This document shows positions 43,292 through 55,194 of a stretch of 64,000 nt of DNA, piece by piece. The DNA is taken from the NCBI GenBank assembly GCA_907163375.1, contig CAJQUW010000906.1, positions 310,001 through 374,000 of the forward strand, in the 5' to 3' direction. The first letter of the stretch is position 1, and each line of letters begins with the position of its first letter. The position numbers and the translations under genes are program-made. The notes below the pieces were generated by a model. The model worked only from the letters and a program-made list of their open reading frames with translations. It made no database searches and was not told the DNA's origin. This DNA comes from Prostheceraeus crozeri (taxonomy: Eukaryota; Platyhelminthes; Polycladida; Euryleptidae).

Positions 43292-43965
43292 GTGCCGTGG
43301 CAGAGAAAGATAAACCTGCTACGTACAGAGTGTCTGCGAGTACATCGCAATTGTTCCACCATGAGCAAGATCAAAGATGGACTATATTTTATGAAAAAAA
43401 GATTTCTTGCAAACGGGTACCCTTTAGATATTGTTGAACGATACATGAAACCTAAACCAATGAATGAAAGCAAAAGAAGACATAGAAAAGAAGCAAGCAG
43501 AAAACAAATATATTTAAGGCTACCGTTCATTAATGATAAGAAAAGAGTTTAAAAGTTTCCAGCATCATTTGTTTGATTTGAAGCCAGTATTTGTGACCCA
43601 GCCTAATTTGAAAAGAAGTGTTTCATCTAAAGAAAAATTATTTTGTACTAGCAATTGTTTGTGTAAGAATAATAATTTTTGTTACATGAAAAATGTTGTT
43701 TATCAGTTGACATGTAATTTGTGTGAAAGTTTTTATATCGGTGAGACTTTTCGTTCTTTTCGTCAACGTATGCATGAGCACCTTACAACTGATTCGAGTT
43801 TATTTCATAAACATTTTGTTAAAACTCATGGTATGTTACCTGACCCTTCATTTGTGACCCCTTATATTTTAAAGCGAGGATTTTGCTAATACGATTGAGC
43901 GGAAGATATCTGAGAAGGATTTCATTTCTAAGTATCGCCCAGATATCAATGTTTATTTAGTATGA
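43292..43965 (+). pseudogene. Penelope-like retroelement fragment with GIY-YIG endonuclease
   Basis: A 5'-truncated fragment spread over three frames. The first frame (43292-43552) reads like the region after the reverse-transcriptase core (LLRTECLRVHRNCSTM, KKRFLANGYPLDIV). The second (43533-43889) holds a GIY-YIG endonuclease: VVYQLTCNLCESFYIGET, R..R, a downstream H and a CxxC. The third completes the tail (ISEKDFISKYRPDINVYL) and stops at 43963-43965. RT linked to a C-terminal GIY-YIG is the hallmark of Penelope-like elements. Two frameshifts make it dead. Confidence 0.8.
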
Positions 43966-45235
43966 GAAGTAGGACCTCTGAGTTATTTGTGTTTGAATTT
44001 TGTGCTATGTTAGTTGTTTGTAAGATAATTTGCCCACTGTCAGTGTGATTTCATACCCTTGAGAAAGAGACATTCGAAAATTTGGGAGTATTATATAATT
44101 TATTGACCTAAGACGTCTATTTTTTCATTACATCTACCTCAAATTTAAATATTGTGACAATTGTATGGCTAAAATCTGGCTCAAGAAATAAAACATATAT
44201 ATCTGATTTCAAAAGAACGATCTCAAAATTAATACACTTAAAAGTATTTGGAATGCATGGGCCTGCGCTATTATACATGTATCTATCCTCGAATATTTAC
44301 CGAACGCACAGCTCAAGTGAGAAAGTATATTCTTGATACAGAGAATTTGCCGTTACTAGCCGAAAAATAAATTTTACTTATTATGCTCATGTCAATTTTA
44401 AAAAAACATTTGCTTTGTAACATAATGAACAAGAGATTAGCCCCTGATGCACACCTGACATTTTGGCTGACAGTCCAGGTGTATATATCTAGGAGTCCAT
44501 GCCTTTAGAATAGAATATTAGACCTTCTTCTCTTCCAAGCCCTATCTCAGGACAAAGTTGAGACTCGTACCATATAATGTAGGTTTAATTGTATTGGATT
44601 TTGTTGAAATAAGATTTATCAGGAAATTGCGAAGTTGGTAATGCTAACCCAATAAATGTGCTTAAAATGTTTCTTATTTGATAGAATCAATTTTAGCTTC
44701 CTGAAGCCGAACTATTTTTTTAATACATCGTACTCTTATTTTCATTTTTTGTCTTCCAGAATCCCTACACCGTCGATAAGTCGATGAGAACGTCGAGAAA
44801 GCAGAGGTGAAAAATCCCATTTACTTTACGCGAATGACCTGAACTGTGGAAGAAAGAACAGGAGGCGCCTGTGGGCTGTATGAAGCATACTATAATAAAT
44901 ATTGAAGTGAAGTACAGTTGCTCTCGTTGTTCCGCTCTTGTTTCATGGGTGATAAGAAAGTGAGGAAGAGGTGGAAGGAGAAGTAAGAGGCTCCAGTGAT
45001 ATCAAACTTATGATATTCTTTTTGCTATAATACAGAAAGGGCATGACGAATTAACCAGCAGTATATAAAACAAAATTTTGATCGGTGTCGGGTGAGCGTT
45101 GGCGTGTATTGGGCGCGTATTGGGTGAGTGTTGGCAACTCATGTTGGGCCGATACAAATGCGCTGGGCCACTTTGCTTATCAGGCCAACATCAGATGGAT
45201 GACATTGGGCCGACATTGGGCTTACATTTCTTTTC
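43966..45235. other. Unassigned stretch
   Basis: No gene is recognised. TTGGGC/TGTTGG-type words are frequent at 45085-45215, but not as a regular tandem repeat. Confidence 0.35.
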
Positions 45236-45743
45236 TCATGCCTTTATTTTTCGTCGTAGGTTCCTGACAGAACGGCGAAGATGTTCAAGTCGACGAATTC
45301 TCGTTTTCTCTTTCGCCACACGCTTCGAAGTAGAACAGATATATAGTCCATGGTCATGAAGAACTGCTGCCCGGAGTCTTTTGAGTGTCATTCTTCGAAT
45401 ACGCACTCCTAGGCGATGTTTCACTATCGTTCGTCGTTTTACTTCTTTTGTAGTGATGAGATGTTTCGGAAATTTGAACAAATATGGAACCGAGTTTTTC
45501 TTTAGTCGACGTCTGCAAAGATTTTCAGTGAAGTCGGTAGGAAGAAAAATCATTACTACAAATCCTAGAATATTCTGTAGGTTTAAAGTTTTCTCTTCGC
45601 ATAGCGGATTGCCATTTCTTCAGAAAAATACCATCTTTCAAAGGAAATTTGATAAAAGTTGCATCTTGATGTCCGTCGGTAGTTGATGTTCGACGTCGGA
45701 CTTGTCGGTTTGTACAATTATATGCGGAACAGCTGACAACCAT
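45236..45743 (-). pseudogene. THAP-domain gene fragment, frameshifted
   Basis: The minus-strand ORF 45525-45743 begins MVVSCSAYNCTNR and contains the C-x4-C...W...C-x-x-D/H-F pattern of the THAP zinc finger (FIKFPLKDGIFLKKWQSAMR, ICSNDF). The final THAP block, Leu-Lys...Val-Pro-x-x-F, lies in the overlapping ORF 45236-45553 (RLKKNSVPYLFKFP), so one frameshift separates the two. A basic region and a short coiled coil (RRLEHLRRSVRNLRRKI) follow. THAP domains bind DNA and are found in host regulators and in P-element-type transposases; no DDE core is visible, so the origin stays open. Confidence 0.75.
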
Positions 45744-45924
45744 ATTTGGCGCTTAGTGCAGTTGATGTGATGAATGTGAATTATGATAACCGAACTATCG
45801 ACTGGGAACCTTAAACTACATTGTTTAGGGCTACTGTATTATCTTGCTCGTGCCGGTAACGCTGAGTCATTCATTCTTGCCCTCTTATTCGCCGCACTGA
45901 TCATTTGCGCGCATGAACGCATTA

Positions 45925-46351
45925 TAGTCCGGGAGCTAGCGGGAACTTGTGCAGGGAATGAGGTGTAACTGCAAATTTTAACATAGAAATTTCAGGAAAA
46001 TTGTTGATATACTTTAACGAAAAGTGTCTGTTTGTACACTTTACTTCATCCTCTGTCACTGAATGATAACTCATTTGAAAGATCATGATCTGTAGATGAT
46101 TTCTATAATAACCAGTTCAACAAAATACCAATTTGTGTAACTTTCATGAGCAAAAATTCGAAAAAATGGAGTCAACACCTTAAATGTCACAATTTTACCA
46201 CTGGAAATACATAGGATTGTGTTATCCTCTCTATTTCTGAAAAAGCAAGTGATCTGATCCGGCAGACGCAAAGTTTTGCAGTAGGTTAGAGGTGTACTAT
46301 GCTATGCGAAAGTTTTATGTACTACCTCGTTCCCTGCTAGCTCCCGGACTA
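45925..46351. mobile_element. Harbinger-type MITE (427 bp)
   Basis: The inverted ends are TAGTCCGGGAGCTAGC and its reverse at 46336-46351, followed by a further related GGGAA(T/C)GAGGT on both sides. The target duplication TTA (45922-45924, 46352-46354) fits the TWA preference of PIF/Harbinger. No coding capacity. Confidence 0.75.
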
Positions 46352-47133
46352 TTATCGTTGTCTCAATGCAGACAAGTGAGCGATCTAGACTCTATTGTTA
46401 TATATCTATGGTTCACGTCACTATCAGACATTTTGTCATGGCTGCTCCCAACACCACAGCTGGTGAGTGAAATCATGATTTTTTATAGTTCTTATGTTAC
46501 GGGCTTTAGAAATATCCGTCTCAGGTAAAATTGGATGACCAGAATTTTTGTATGACTAATTGATGACCATACTTCACTCTTTGAAAATCGATAACAGTTG
46601 CACATTGGAGACATAGAGAGACATGCCCATCTTTATATTGTTGTTAGAGGACAACATCATGCATCAATGATGCAAAAAATATGAGTGGCAATTGTCATTA
46701 GAGAGGATTTTTTGCCATAGAAATGAACAGAAAATGAATGAATTGAGACTCCGACTTACATTAGTGATTTGCTTATACTTATTTCAAATGATTTCGAAGA
46801 CTATGATGCATGCTCTTATAAGTCTACATGTACATGCATTGACATGTTCCTCATGCACATGGGGATGTGATTAGATCGTAGGATTTGTACAATGCAGATT
46901 AGCTTTGAACACATGTTGCTTTCACTAACAAGCTATTCATGAAAAAGTAGATCTTAGAAATATCACATGCATTTACTAGAATACTCATATATTATTATAC
47001 ATGTAGGCCTATTACATGAAGTAGCCATATATCAGCGGAATTAACCACAATAATGGCTGGTTAGCCTACATCATTGCATGCTTCTACTGACTGCTTCGGT
47101 CGTGTCAGCTCTTATTATACCTAGGTCCTATGC
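46352..47133. other. Unassigned stretch
   Basis: No gene is recognised. The left end of the following piggyBac element should lie here or further left, but no TTAA-CCCTTT end was found. Confidence 0.35.
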
Positions 47134-47265
47134 ATGCCTATAAGGCTGCTAGGTGCATCGATTAGTCTACTGATTTTCCTTTTTCGCTTTAGACTGCGAA
47201 AACGAATGCCGCTATCGTCTCCGACCGGTGCGCTTCACAGTTGCGGACTTCAAGACAAGGCTGTG

Positions 47266-48995
47266 ATGGAGAGACGACACATTGTAGTTGTTGACGAGGA
47301 CGACGAAGAATTGCTACTGAATTCCAACACTGTCAATATTTTGTCTGCCAGTGGTGATGATGCTCCTGAAGAATCTGTGACTCTCGATGATGGTGAATCT
47401 GATCCCATGCCTTCTGAGGAATTTGTAGGTCTTTCAACGAGTGATTTTCGATGGAGGCGCAAAAAACCATTCATTGAGAATACTGAGTTCAAAGGTGCTG
47501 AATTCAAAACACCAGACCGCCTATTGTCAGCTTTTGATTATTTTAGTCGCTTCATTGATCAAGACCTCATAGATCATGCAACTTTTCACAGTAACATGTA
47601 TTCTATCCAACAAACTGGACAGAGTAGAAACATAACATCTCATGAGATAGCAACTTACCTAGGTATCTTACTTCGAATGGGTCTTGTGCGTCTTCCTCAG
47701 TACAGAATGTATTGGGGACGAGAATGTAGGATTCCTATTATTGCTGATAATATGACTGTTAATAGGTTTGACCAATTGAAAAGGTTTATTCATTTTATGA
47801 ATAACGAGGAACTCTTGAAACCTGGAGATGCAGGCTACGACCGTCTGCAAAAGGTTCGACCACTATTGGCTTCTTTTTCAGAAAAGTGCAGAGGTATTGA
47901 ACAGGAAGAAAACCAAAGCATCGTCGAACAAATCATTTCGACGAAGGCAAGATCTTCTCTGCGACAATACCTCCCGAAGAAATTACTCACAAATGGGGTT
48001 ACAAAGTATGAGCACGATGTGGGGTTGCCAGCATACTATATGACTTCGAAGTATATTGTGGCAAAAACGGACGACAAGATGGAAGAGTGGAGTCCGTTAT
48101 TTTTAGATTTTCTGAAAACCTACCACGATCTAGATGAACCACAAGATTTTTTTCGATAATTTCTTCAGTACCGTATCAGTTATCCAGAAACTTCATGCTG
48201 AGGGAGTATTGTGCCTAGGTACTGTCAGGAATAACCGCTTGATAGGAGCCGATCGTGTTTTGAAATCCCGTCAGCAGTTGGAATCGGAAGGTCGAGGGTC
48301 TTTCGATTATTCTACTGATGCAAATTCTGGAGTCTGTGTGGTAAGATGGATGGACAATGGCTTGGTACAATTGCTATCTTCATTCATTGGTCCTGACGAG
48401 GATGATAGAAAGGTTTGTCGTTGATCAGCGAAAGAGAAGAAGAAAATTGAAATAAAAGTTCCAAAAATGGTAACACAATAAAATCTGCATATGGGCGGTG
48501 TAGATCTGTGTGATATGCTTATGTCCCTATATCGCATATCACTGCGATCATCAAAGTGGTACATGCCAATATTTCATTATGGGTTGAACGCTGCTGTTGT
48601 GAACTCATGGCTTCTCTATCGGAGAGATTACGCATTACTTGGTGAACCTGAAGGAAAGCAGTTGTCATTATTGCAATTTCAAAGTGAAATTTCAGAGGCA
48701 TTGATCCTTTCGAACAAAGTGACAACACCGAAAAGAATTGGACGTGGGCGACCTCCGCTCTCAAGCTCACCGTTCAATCAATTGTCTCCTTCGCCAAAGC
48801 GACAAAGAAACTTCTGTGTTAGAAGTGTCGATGTTCGATTTGATGGCACATCCCATTGGCCCGTGTTTGTTGAGAAGCAACAAAGATGTGCGAATTGCCC
48901 CAAGGGTTACACATATGAAGTGTTCTAAGTGCAATCGTCATCTCTGTTTACAAAAATGTAGAAATTGTTTTACTGACTATCACACATCCGAATAG
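47266..48995 (+). pseudogene. piggyBac (PGBD) transposase, inactivated
   Basis: From ATG 47266 the frame gives an acidic N-terminus and then the PGBD pattern: KPFIENTEFKG, NITSHEIATYLGILLRMG, LPQYRMYWG, KVRPLLASF, STKARSSLRQYLPKK. The position where PGBD proteins have the first catalytic Asp (S-x-D-E-Q) reads S-I-V-E-Q, an Asp-to-Val change. A frameshift near 48150 leads to FFDNFFSTV...VRNNRL; stops at 48422 and near 48479 follow, then MGGVDLCDMLMSLYRIS and NSWLLYRRD in the same frame. A second frameshift leads to the Cys-rich C-terminal domain ending at 48995 (CSKCNRHLCLQKCRNCF). Full-length but dead. Confidence 0.88.
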
Positions 48996-49490
48996 GATTC
49001 CATACTGTATCTCAGCCTCTTGGTGTCTTGGATCTATGGGCCTAGACCTTTCTACATATAAATGACAATTCTCACCTTTTTAAGCTTGGATTTGTGTGCC
49101 GCGTATGTCAATATCTACATGTACATGTACTTGATAAATTGCTATTCCAAATGTTTGCAAGAATAATTGTCTTGAGAATGTGAGTTTGCTTTTTAAGTAA
49201 GATTGCTTGTATGAAAATGCTAATAAACTATTAAAAAACCTTCTAAAGCTTTCACTTTTCTTTATCGAACCAGAACAGGCGTCGAATTGGTGTGTCTGTA
49301 TATGATGCAAACGAGTGTTGAATTTTTCATGTTGCCACCGGTGCTGCATGCTGTCGTTGTAGAACAACACTAAAAAAATCAGTAAATTCGAAATAGTTAT
49401 TCAAATATTTGCCATTTTATCATCGAACTACCCAAGTATGATTGAATAAAACCCTAAAAAAATTTTTATGGTCATTTTTTTAATTTCATG

Positions 49491-49504
49491 TAGGAAAGGG
49501 TTAA
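49491..49504. repeat. Likely right end and TTAA target of the piggyBac element
   Basis: GGAAAGGG (49493-49500) directly before TTAA (49501-49504) matches a piggyBac terminus (CCCTTTCC in reverse) and its TTAA target. The partner left end was not found. Confidence 0.5.
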
Positions 49505-50898
49505 GCCATGCGCATCCTTATTGGAAAACGGCCAATAAAGATTCATCGTTTCAAACGGTATTGAGCCGCCTGTTCCCGTCGTTTTGGGAAGTCGTCCCGA
49601 CATCTCTTTCTCTGCTTCCTATGACTCTCTTCCCCTCCATTGGTGTCCAAGTGGTGAGTTTCGCTGTCCATCTTCCATCATCCCGCCTACACGCATCCTT
49701 TACGTGGCCCGCCATTTCCATTCTAGTTGACGAGCGTCCTGAACCACGTGCGTCATGTCCGTTTTTCTCCTGATAACTTCATTTTTGATTCGATCTTTTC
49801 TGGTAATGCTGAGAATTCGCCGCTCCATCGCACGCGTCACGACTAGTTTTTCCTCCAATTTCCTCCCCGAGACTAACCGACTTACTTGAACTTATAAATG
49901 TTTATAAGCGCTTATAAGTTTATGATTAATTTACAAACAGTTTAATGTACTTATAAAATTTACTAAACATTATAAATCATAAAACTGCTTATAAATTTTA
50001 CAAATAATTTGTAAATGTATGATAACTTTTATCCTCTAGTTAATAGATATAGGCAACTGTCACATAATTTACTTTCTGTTTCATAAGTGTTAGATTGTAA
50101 AAACATGTCACTTCGACTTCAGTTTCTTTCCAATACTTTTACAATAATATGATAAATTATCACAATTATATTAAAAAAACTGTCAAATCTGTGTAGTTGT
50201 TACCAAGACCGCGAGGTGTTGCTCTAATAAGTCTCACGTGAATATCATTGTCAATTTCCTCAGTATATTTTCGATGTATATAATCAGCATATTTTCGGTA
50301 TGTTGGACACTTCTTACACATACTTCTAAATGGAGATATAGCCGCATCATATTTTGACATCACTTGAAAATCGACATTACACTAAAAAATCTCTGATATG
50401 AGTATTCATGTGTATGAATGTCGGGATTATTTTCTTCGGTCTAATGAATCATTCCACTCTCCACTATGCATGATAGTTTGTGATCAAATAGAATTAATTT
50501 GTTTTATCCATGGAAAATTAAATTACTTTCAATTTTAGTATCGTTTCATAAAGCATGTGTATCTTCGCTACTTCCCAAGCAATTGTATTCTGAAAAGTCA
50601 GGGTGAATCAGCATTAAACCATGCAAATTCAGTAAAATCATTTCATTACAATATTTTCCGTCTAAATCAGTGTTAAACTGAACAAGATTCAGTAAGATTT
50701 AACTTGATTTATTTTACTTTGTCATTCTGCAAGATAACTATTTAGATTTCGGTTTGATTTTGCCTGAAATTTATGTGTGCTACGAATCAGGAAGAATAAG
50801 ATCATGTTTTGAAAAAAAAGATTCAGCCGTATTTTAAAAGTAAGTTGTAATACGATTTTCCCTGAAATATCAGGAATTAGAATGATTTTTACAATTAA
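49505..50898. other. Mostly unassigned; one protein-like ORF on the minus strand
   Basis: The stretch 49880-50030 is packed with TTATAAAT/TTTATAAG motifs, mirrored by similar DNA near 55030-55180. The minus-strand ORF 50166-50363 (65 residues, MCKKCPTYRKYADYIHRKY) looks protein-like in composition but is unrecognised and could be an exon. Confidence 0.3.
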
Positions 50899-52078
50899 CT
50901 CTTTGAACCCTACATGTAAAACCGAGTTAACTCGGTGTTGCTCAACAACCTCTCAGCCCTAATACCGAGTTAACTCGGTATTGGATATTTTTTCCTCGCT
51001 GCGACTATTAATCAAGCTGTTGGCAATCAAATCACGTCAGCAACAACATTGGCTTATTGTTAACAGTCTGTCTGCTGACTTGATGAGTCATTGGATTTGG
51101 GAACGGTGCCAAGCATAGATTCTTTATGTCAGGCAGAATAACTGCGTGCGCTCATTTTTATCGTGGTGTGTGAAATGACAACACGACGTGCGACGATATC
51201 TCCCGCCGAGGTGCTCGAAAGGCTTCTATCCATCGGTTCAGACATTGAACCGGAATCTGAAGAGGAAGATGATGCCTCATTGATTGATGATGTTGAAGAA
51301 GAAGACTTCGAAACGTCCGACGACGGCTGGACACGCGACCTACGAGGATTTCCAAGTCGTTGTCAATTTACGGGAGACAGTGGCGTTGTCAATATACCAG
51401 ATGACTGTGTGACTCCATATAAATTCTTCTGTCTCTTTTGGACTCCTGAGATGATGAAGATACTGAAGCGTCACACGAACATGTATGCTACTCAGATGGG
51501 TCTTCAGAATCCGGAATCTTCTCCGAATTCTATATTCAGGAAATGGAAGCCTGTCTCTTTGAATGACATTCGAGGTTTTCTTTCATTGCTAATACACATG
51601 AATGTAGTCGTAAAAAGCCGCATAATCGATTAGTGGTCCACGAAGGCTATGTCATGTCTGCTCGCTCATCATGAGGAACAGGTCTGTCGTTGCTGAAGGA
51701 CGATAACGACGTGAAACAAGGTATGAATGCGCTCCATGTCAGAAAGCACTTTGTGTTTCTCCTTGCTTTGGTCTCTGGCACACAGTTGAAAGCTTTGATT
51801 AGATTTACCGATCATGTGTATCGACATATTTGAGCGATTTGCTTTTTTGAAAACTTTTTTTAGTCTATAAGCACATAGTTTTGCCAATCATTTTTTGCAC
51901 TTTTATACAAGAAATACCAATATAACTATAATCACTTGAAAGGGGATACGCTAAACCTATTATATCTCAATTTACAATACAATCAGATAAATACTTAATA
52001 ATTAGGAGCATCTCAAAATAGGCTAAAATCTCTAGGTTCAGGGTAACTGCTCGCTAAATGAGCGTAGGGTTCAAAGAA
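50899..52078 (+). mobile_element. piggyBac deletion derivative (1,180 bp)
   Basis: The ends CTCTTTGAACCCTAC and (reverse) TTCTTTGAACCCTAC are flanked by TTAA (50895-50898, 52079-52082). Two perfect 16-bp palindromes ACCGAGTTAACTCGGT lie near the left end (about 50922-50937 and 50964-50979). The interior keeps only the N-terminal part of a transposase. Confidence 0.88.
51175..51633 (+). pseudogene. N-terminal fragment of a piggyBac transposase
   Basis: 152 codons from MTTRRATISPAEVLERL. An acidic leader is followed by the PGBD N-terminal core pattern: PYKFFCLFWTPEMMKILKRHTNMYATQ and WKPVSLNDIRGFLSLLIHMNVV. It stops at 51631-51633, and the DDE core is absent because the element is internally deleted. 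A GTG-preceded ATG four codons upstream is also possible, but MTTRR is the better start. Confidence 0.8.
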
Positions 52079-52664
52079 TTAAGAATCAGTCTTATTTTCG
52101 ACGTATTCTTTTCAAATAACTACTAGGTATCTTAAAGATTTAGGAAAATCATATCATCAGTTTTAAATTACTGCCGACACGTTTAAATCATTTCATCAAA
52201 AGAGTCATCGGGGTTTAGAATAATTGAAAAATCAGCTGTATGTGAGACTGAGTTAATTGTCAATTGATAATAATAAACAAATTTAATTTTTAGCTCTACA
52301 ACTTCTAATTTGTTTGTGGTAGAAAGTCATACAAGATTAATTACCTTGTCACAACATATTTAATATTGATTGCCATTGGTTAGCTTACAACTCGATAGTC
52401 TCTACTCCCAGGTACAATGACGGCATCAATATGTAGATTTTTAAATATCCTTTTAACTTTATGTCTGAAATTATATTTTCTAAGTTATTTAAAGTTAATT
52501 TTGTAATAAAATGCTTTTCATATTATCAGCGTCGAATAAAATATTCTAAACTAAATGATTTGCAAAAGATTTTATTGCACGCTATTTTTTGGCCAATCAG
52601 TGAATGAAACGTATGATCGTACTGGAGAGGAATTTGGTGCGAGTTATAATTCTGCCTTACCTTT

Positions 52665-53240
52665 GATCATGCCGTACCTCTAAAATTTGTCATTCCATGT
52701 TCTCAATTGTTGAATTCATTTTTGTCTGTATTAGATATTTGTAGTCACTCAAAGTTTACAAAAAGTACTATATTGCAACAGAATGCTTTTTGTAAAAATG
52801 TGTTCTTTAAAAACATGATAGTCATCCAATATTCAAATTTATCTTGTCATACCCTAAGACAATGAAAATATCAAGATAGTAAACTCAAATGAAAATTGGA
52901 ATCGCGCAATATCTATGATCGGTATTTTAACTTTCTATGGTAACTCCTAATCTTCAATGTTTAAAAAATTGTCCGACATTCAGTATAATAGTGTTTCAAA
53001 AAGTTAATCATGCAGAGATAGGGAAGCTTACAGTTTTAAAATGTCTTTGGTCATGCCATTTTTAATATATATTGAATAACTTTGGTCATATCGTACCTCT
53101 AAAATTTTTTATTTAATATTTACAATTATTGAATTTATTTTTGTCTGTATTAGATATTTGTAGTCACTCAAAGTTTAAAAAAATGCTAAATTGTAACAGA
53201 AAGATTTTTCAAAAATGTATTCTTTAAAAACGTGATATTA
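52665..53240. repeat. Direct repeat of about 155 bp, two copies
   Basis: Segments near 52665-52820 and 53083-53240 share CGTACCTCTAAAATTT, TTTGTCTGTATTAGATATTT and GTAGTCACTCAAAGTTTA with scattered differences. No coding potential; possibly a duplicated fragment or the remains of a satellite. Confidence 0.7.
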
Positions 53241-53437
53241 TTTGAAAATGTCATCTGTTTCATCAAAATAGCTAAGTATGTAAAGTGAATTTAATTGACA
53301 AATGCGTTGATAAAAAAATCATTGTCACACCATTCTAATCTCACAAAAAAAATTCTAAAGTCACACCATTGTTAATCTTACCAGCTTGCCGCGATTCAGT
53401 CTGCAGTCTCTGACAAGTAAAAGTTTTACTAACAGTA

Positions 53438-53728
53438 ATGTACAGACAAAGAATAAAATCTGTTAGAAAAAATAATTTTTACGAATGCCGTACAATTCAC
53501 AGCCTCTCAGAAGATCAGGAAACAGACGATTCAATGAGTGAAGATGAAACTTATACAGCAAAATATGAAGTCAGTGATAGAAAAGATGATTCAGTTGAAG
53601 TTAAATTCGAGAATGACAATGAACCAAGAAGATCTACACCAACGAAAGACATGGTTAATTTGGATATTATAGATTTATCTATCAGCTCAATTGAAGAGCT
53701 GTTTATGAAATCACCATCAATAAGTTAG
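53438..53728 (+). CDS. Short acidic protein-like ORF, possibly an exon
   Basis: This 96-residue ORF has an acidic, Ser-rich middle (SEDQETDDSMSEDETYTAKY). An acceptor-like TTTTACTAACAG lies just before its ATG. A possible downstream partner is the segment from 54012 (after TTTTTTCAG) to 54168, encoding RLVDAIVNLTNVCEKFRHSV and a basic coiled-coil-like stretch. No good donor was found at the end of the first ORF. Unrecognised. Confidence 0.3.
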   Translation: MYRQRIKSVRKNNFYECRTIHSLSEDQETDDSMSEDETYTAKYEVSDRKDDSVEVKFENDNEPRRSTPTKDMVNLDIIDLSISSIEELFMKSPSIS

Positions 53729-54011
53729 ATTATTGCTTATTATAAAGATTTTTTACATGTAGATGTATGTAAATTGTTATGAGACACGTACTACTTAGAA
53801 TTTTGGGGAGATGTATGATTACTTCCACACCCCTTTCGGTACCCGCATTTCGGTGTGATAAGAAAATCAATCAGTATGGTGTACAAAGTAAGCATGTACG
53901 TATAGACTCAAATATATTATAATACGTGTGACATATTTTAATATCTTTGTATAGACTATATCATTAGTGTAGCACATAATGATACTTAACCTAATATGTC
54001 TATTTTTTCAG

Positions 54012-54170
54012 AGATTAGTCGACGCAATTGTAAACTTAACAAATGTATGTGAGAAGTTTCGACATTCCGTGGATCAGAATACCAAAGAAATGAAAAAGAG
54101 ACGAAAAGAATACGTATCGACTCCAGCCCCTACGGAACCGCTACGCCCTTTATTTTCAATATCTTGCTGA
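54012..54170 (+). CDS. Possible terminal exon with short coiled coil
   Basis: After a strong acceptor (CTATTTTTTCAG) an open frame of 52 codons encodes RLVDAIVNLTNVCEKF, a basic KKRRKEYV block and a short Pro-rich end before TGA. It may belong with the 53438-53728 ORF. Not recognised. Confidence 0.3.
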   Translation, partial: RLVDAIVNLTNVCEKFRHSVDQNTKEMKKRRKEYVSTPAPTEPLRPLFSISC

Positions 54171-55194
54171 CGTGGGTGTCCATATGCAGTTTTTGTTTGA
54201 AATTGATCTCGAGGATTTCTGTTGTTCTTCTGATGTTAGGAAGTTGTAACGGCCCCGTGTTGGTTCTGGGTCTTTGAAAGATTTGTGATTTTGTTTAGTT
54301 GATGTTGAGGTTCTTATTTAATGCCCACTCCTTTACGTGCTGTAATTCGACTATTTCGAAATTCTCCTGCGATGCAATCAGATGTGTCAGCTGCACATTT
54401 AATAATGACGCTGCCTTTTAATCTGCTTATCCTTCTTGGATGTTCATCACTAGCTTACCCCACGATTCATCTATACCTATACCTCTATCTGTCCTTCACC
54501 TGTATCATCGCATCGTTATTAATAGATAGTTTCTTTTTTCTCAGAATTTTCATTCAATCTGTGTAATTGTCATATATTATTTGTATATTACCCAGCGTCT
54601 GTTGCGAACGTGAGGATTCTCACTCGTTTATGTTCTTTTTTTTACGAATGGGTATTCAGATAAAACCACAAAATCGGAATCCTCGAATTTGCCATTGTTT
54701 TGACCGATAACGATTCACTGTTTTTCATTAGCCAAATCATATCACAATTGTCATATGCTAAAGTTTCGTGTCTTTTACAGAATTTCAGAAAGTCTAGTTG
54801 ACCATCATTTGTTAGATAGAAAGTGAGCTTAATCCATGTGTTCACGCTCTTTTCTACGAATGGGTTAAAATCTAGATGAAACTAGAAAAGCCGATAAAGC
54901 AGCAATACGTAATACATCATCAGAACATGCTTGGTAAATGGCATCATCGGAAATGCTCTGTATAGTGTCAGATGAATTTTATCAACGATTTTAGGAATAT
55001 TCAAATTAGTAGTTACTTAAGTAAAAATTTACAAAAAGATTATAAGAAATTTATCTATAATACACGATTTTATAAGACATTTACTAGGTCTTGATAAGTT
55101 TATAAACATTTTATTAAATATTTAATAAAAAGTTTATAAATTATTGGCAAGTATTTACCAAATATTTAATAAAACTGATAAGTTGAGACGACAC
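54171..55194. other. Unassigned stretch
   Basis: No gene is recognised. ACGAATGGGT(A/T) plus AGATAAAAC/AGATGAAAC pairs recur near 54645 and 54856, and AT-rich TTTATAA clusters fill 55030-55180. Confidence 0.35.

Noticed and set aside
45085-45215. TTGGGC-rich stretch as a tandem repeat or coding region
   Set aside because: Spacing is irregular and frames are short.
49860-55190. TTATAAAT-rich clusters as terminal repeats of one 5.3-kb element
   Set aside because: The similarity is AT-rich and imprecise and no target duplication was found.
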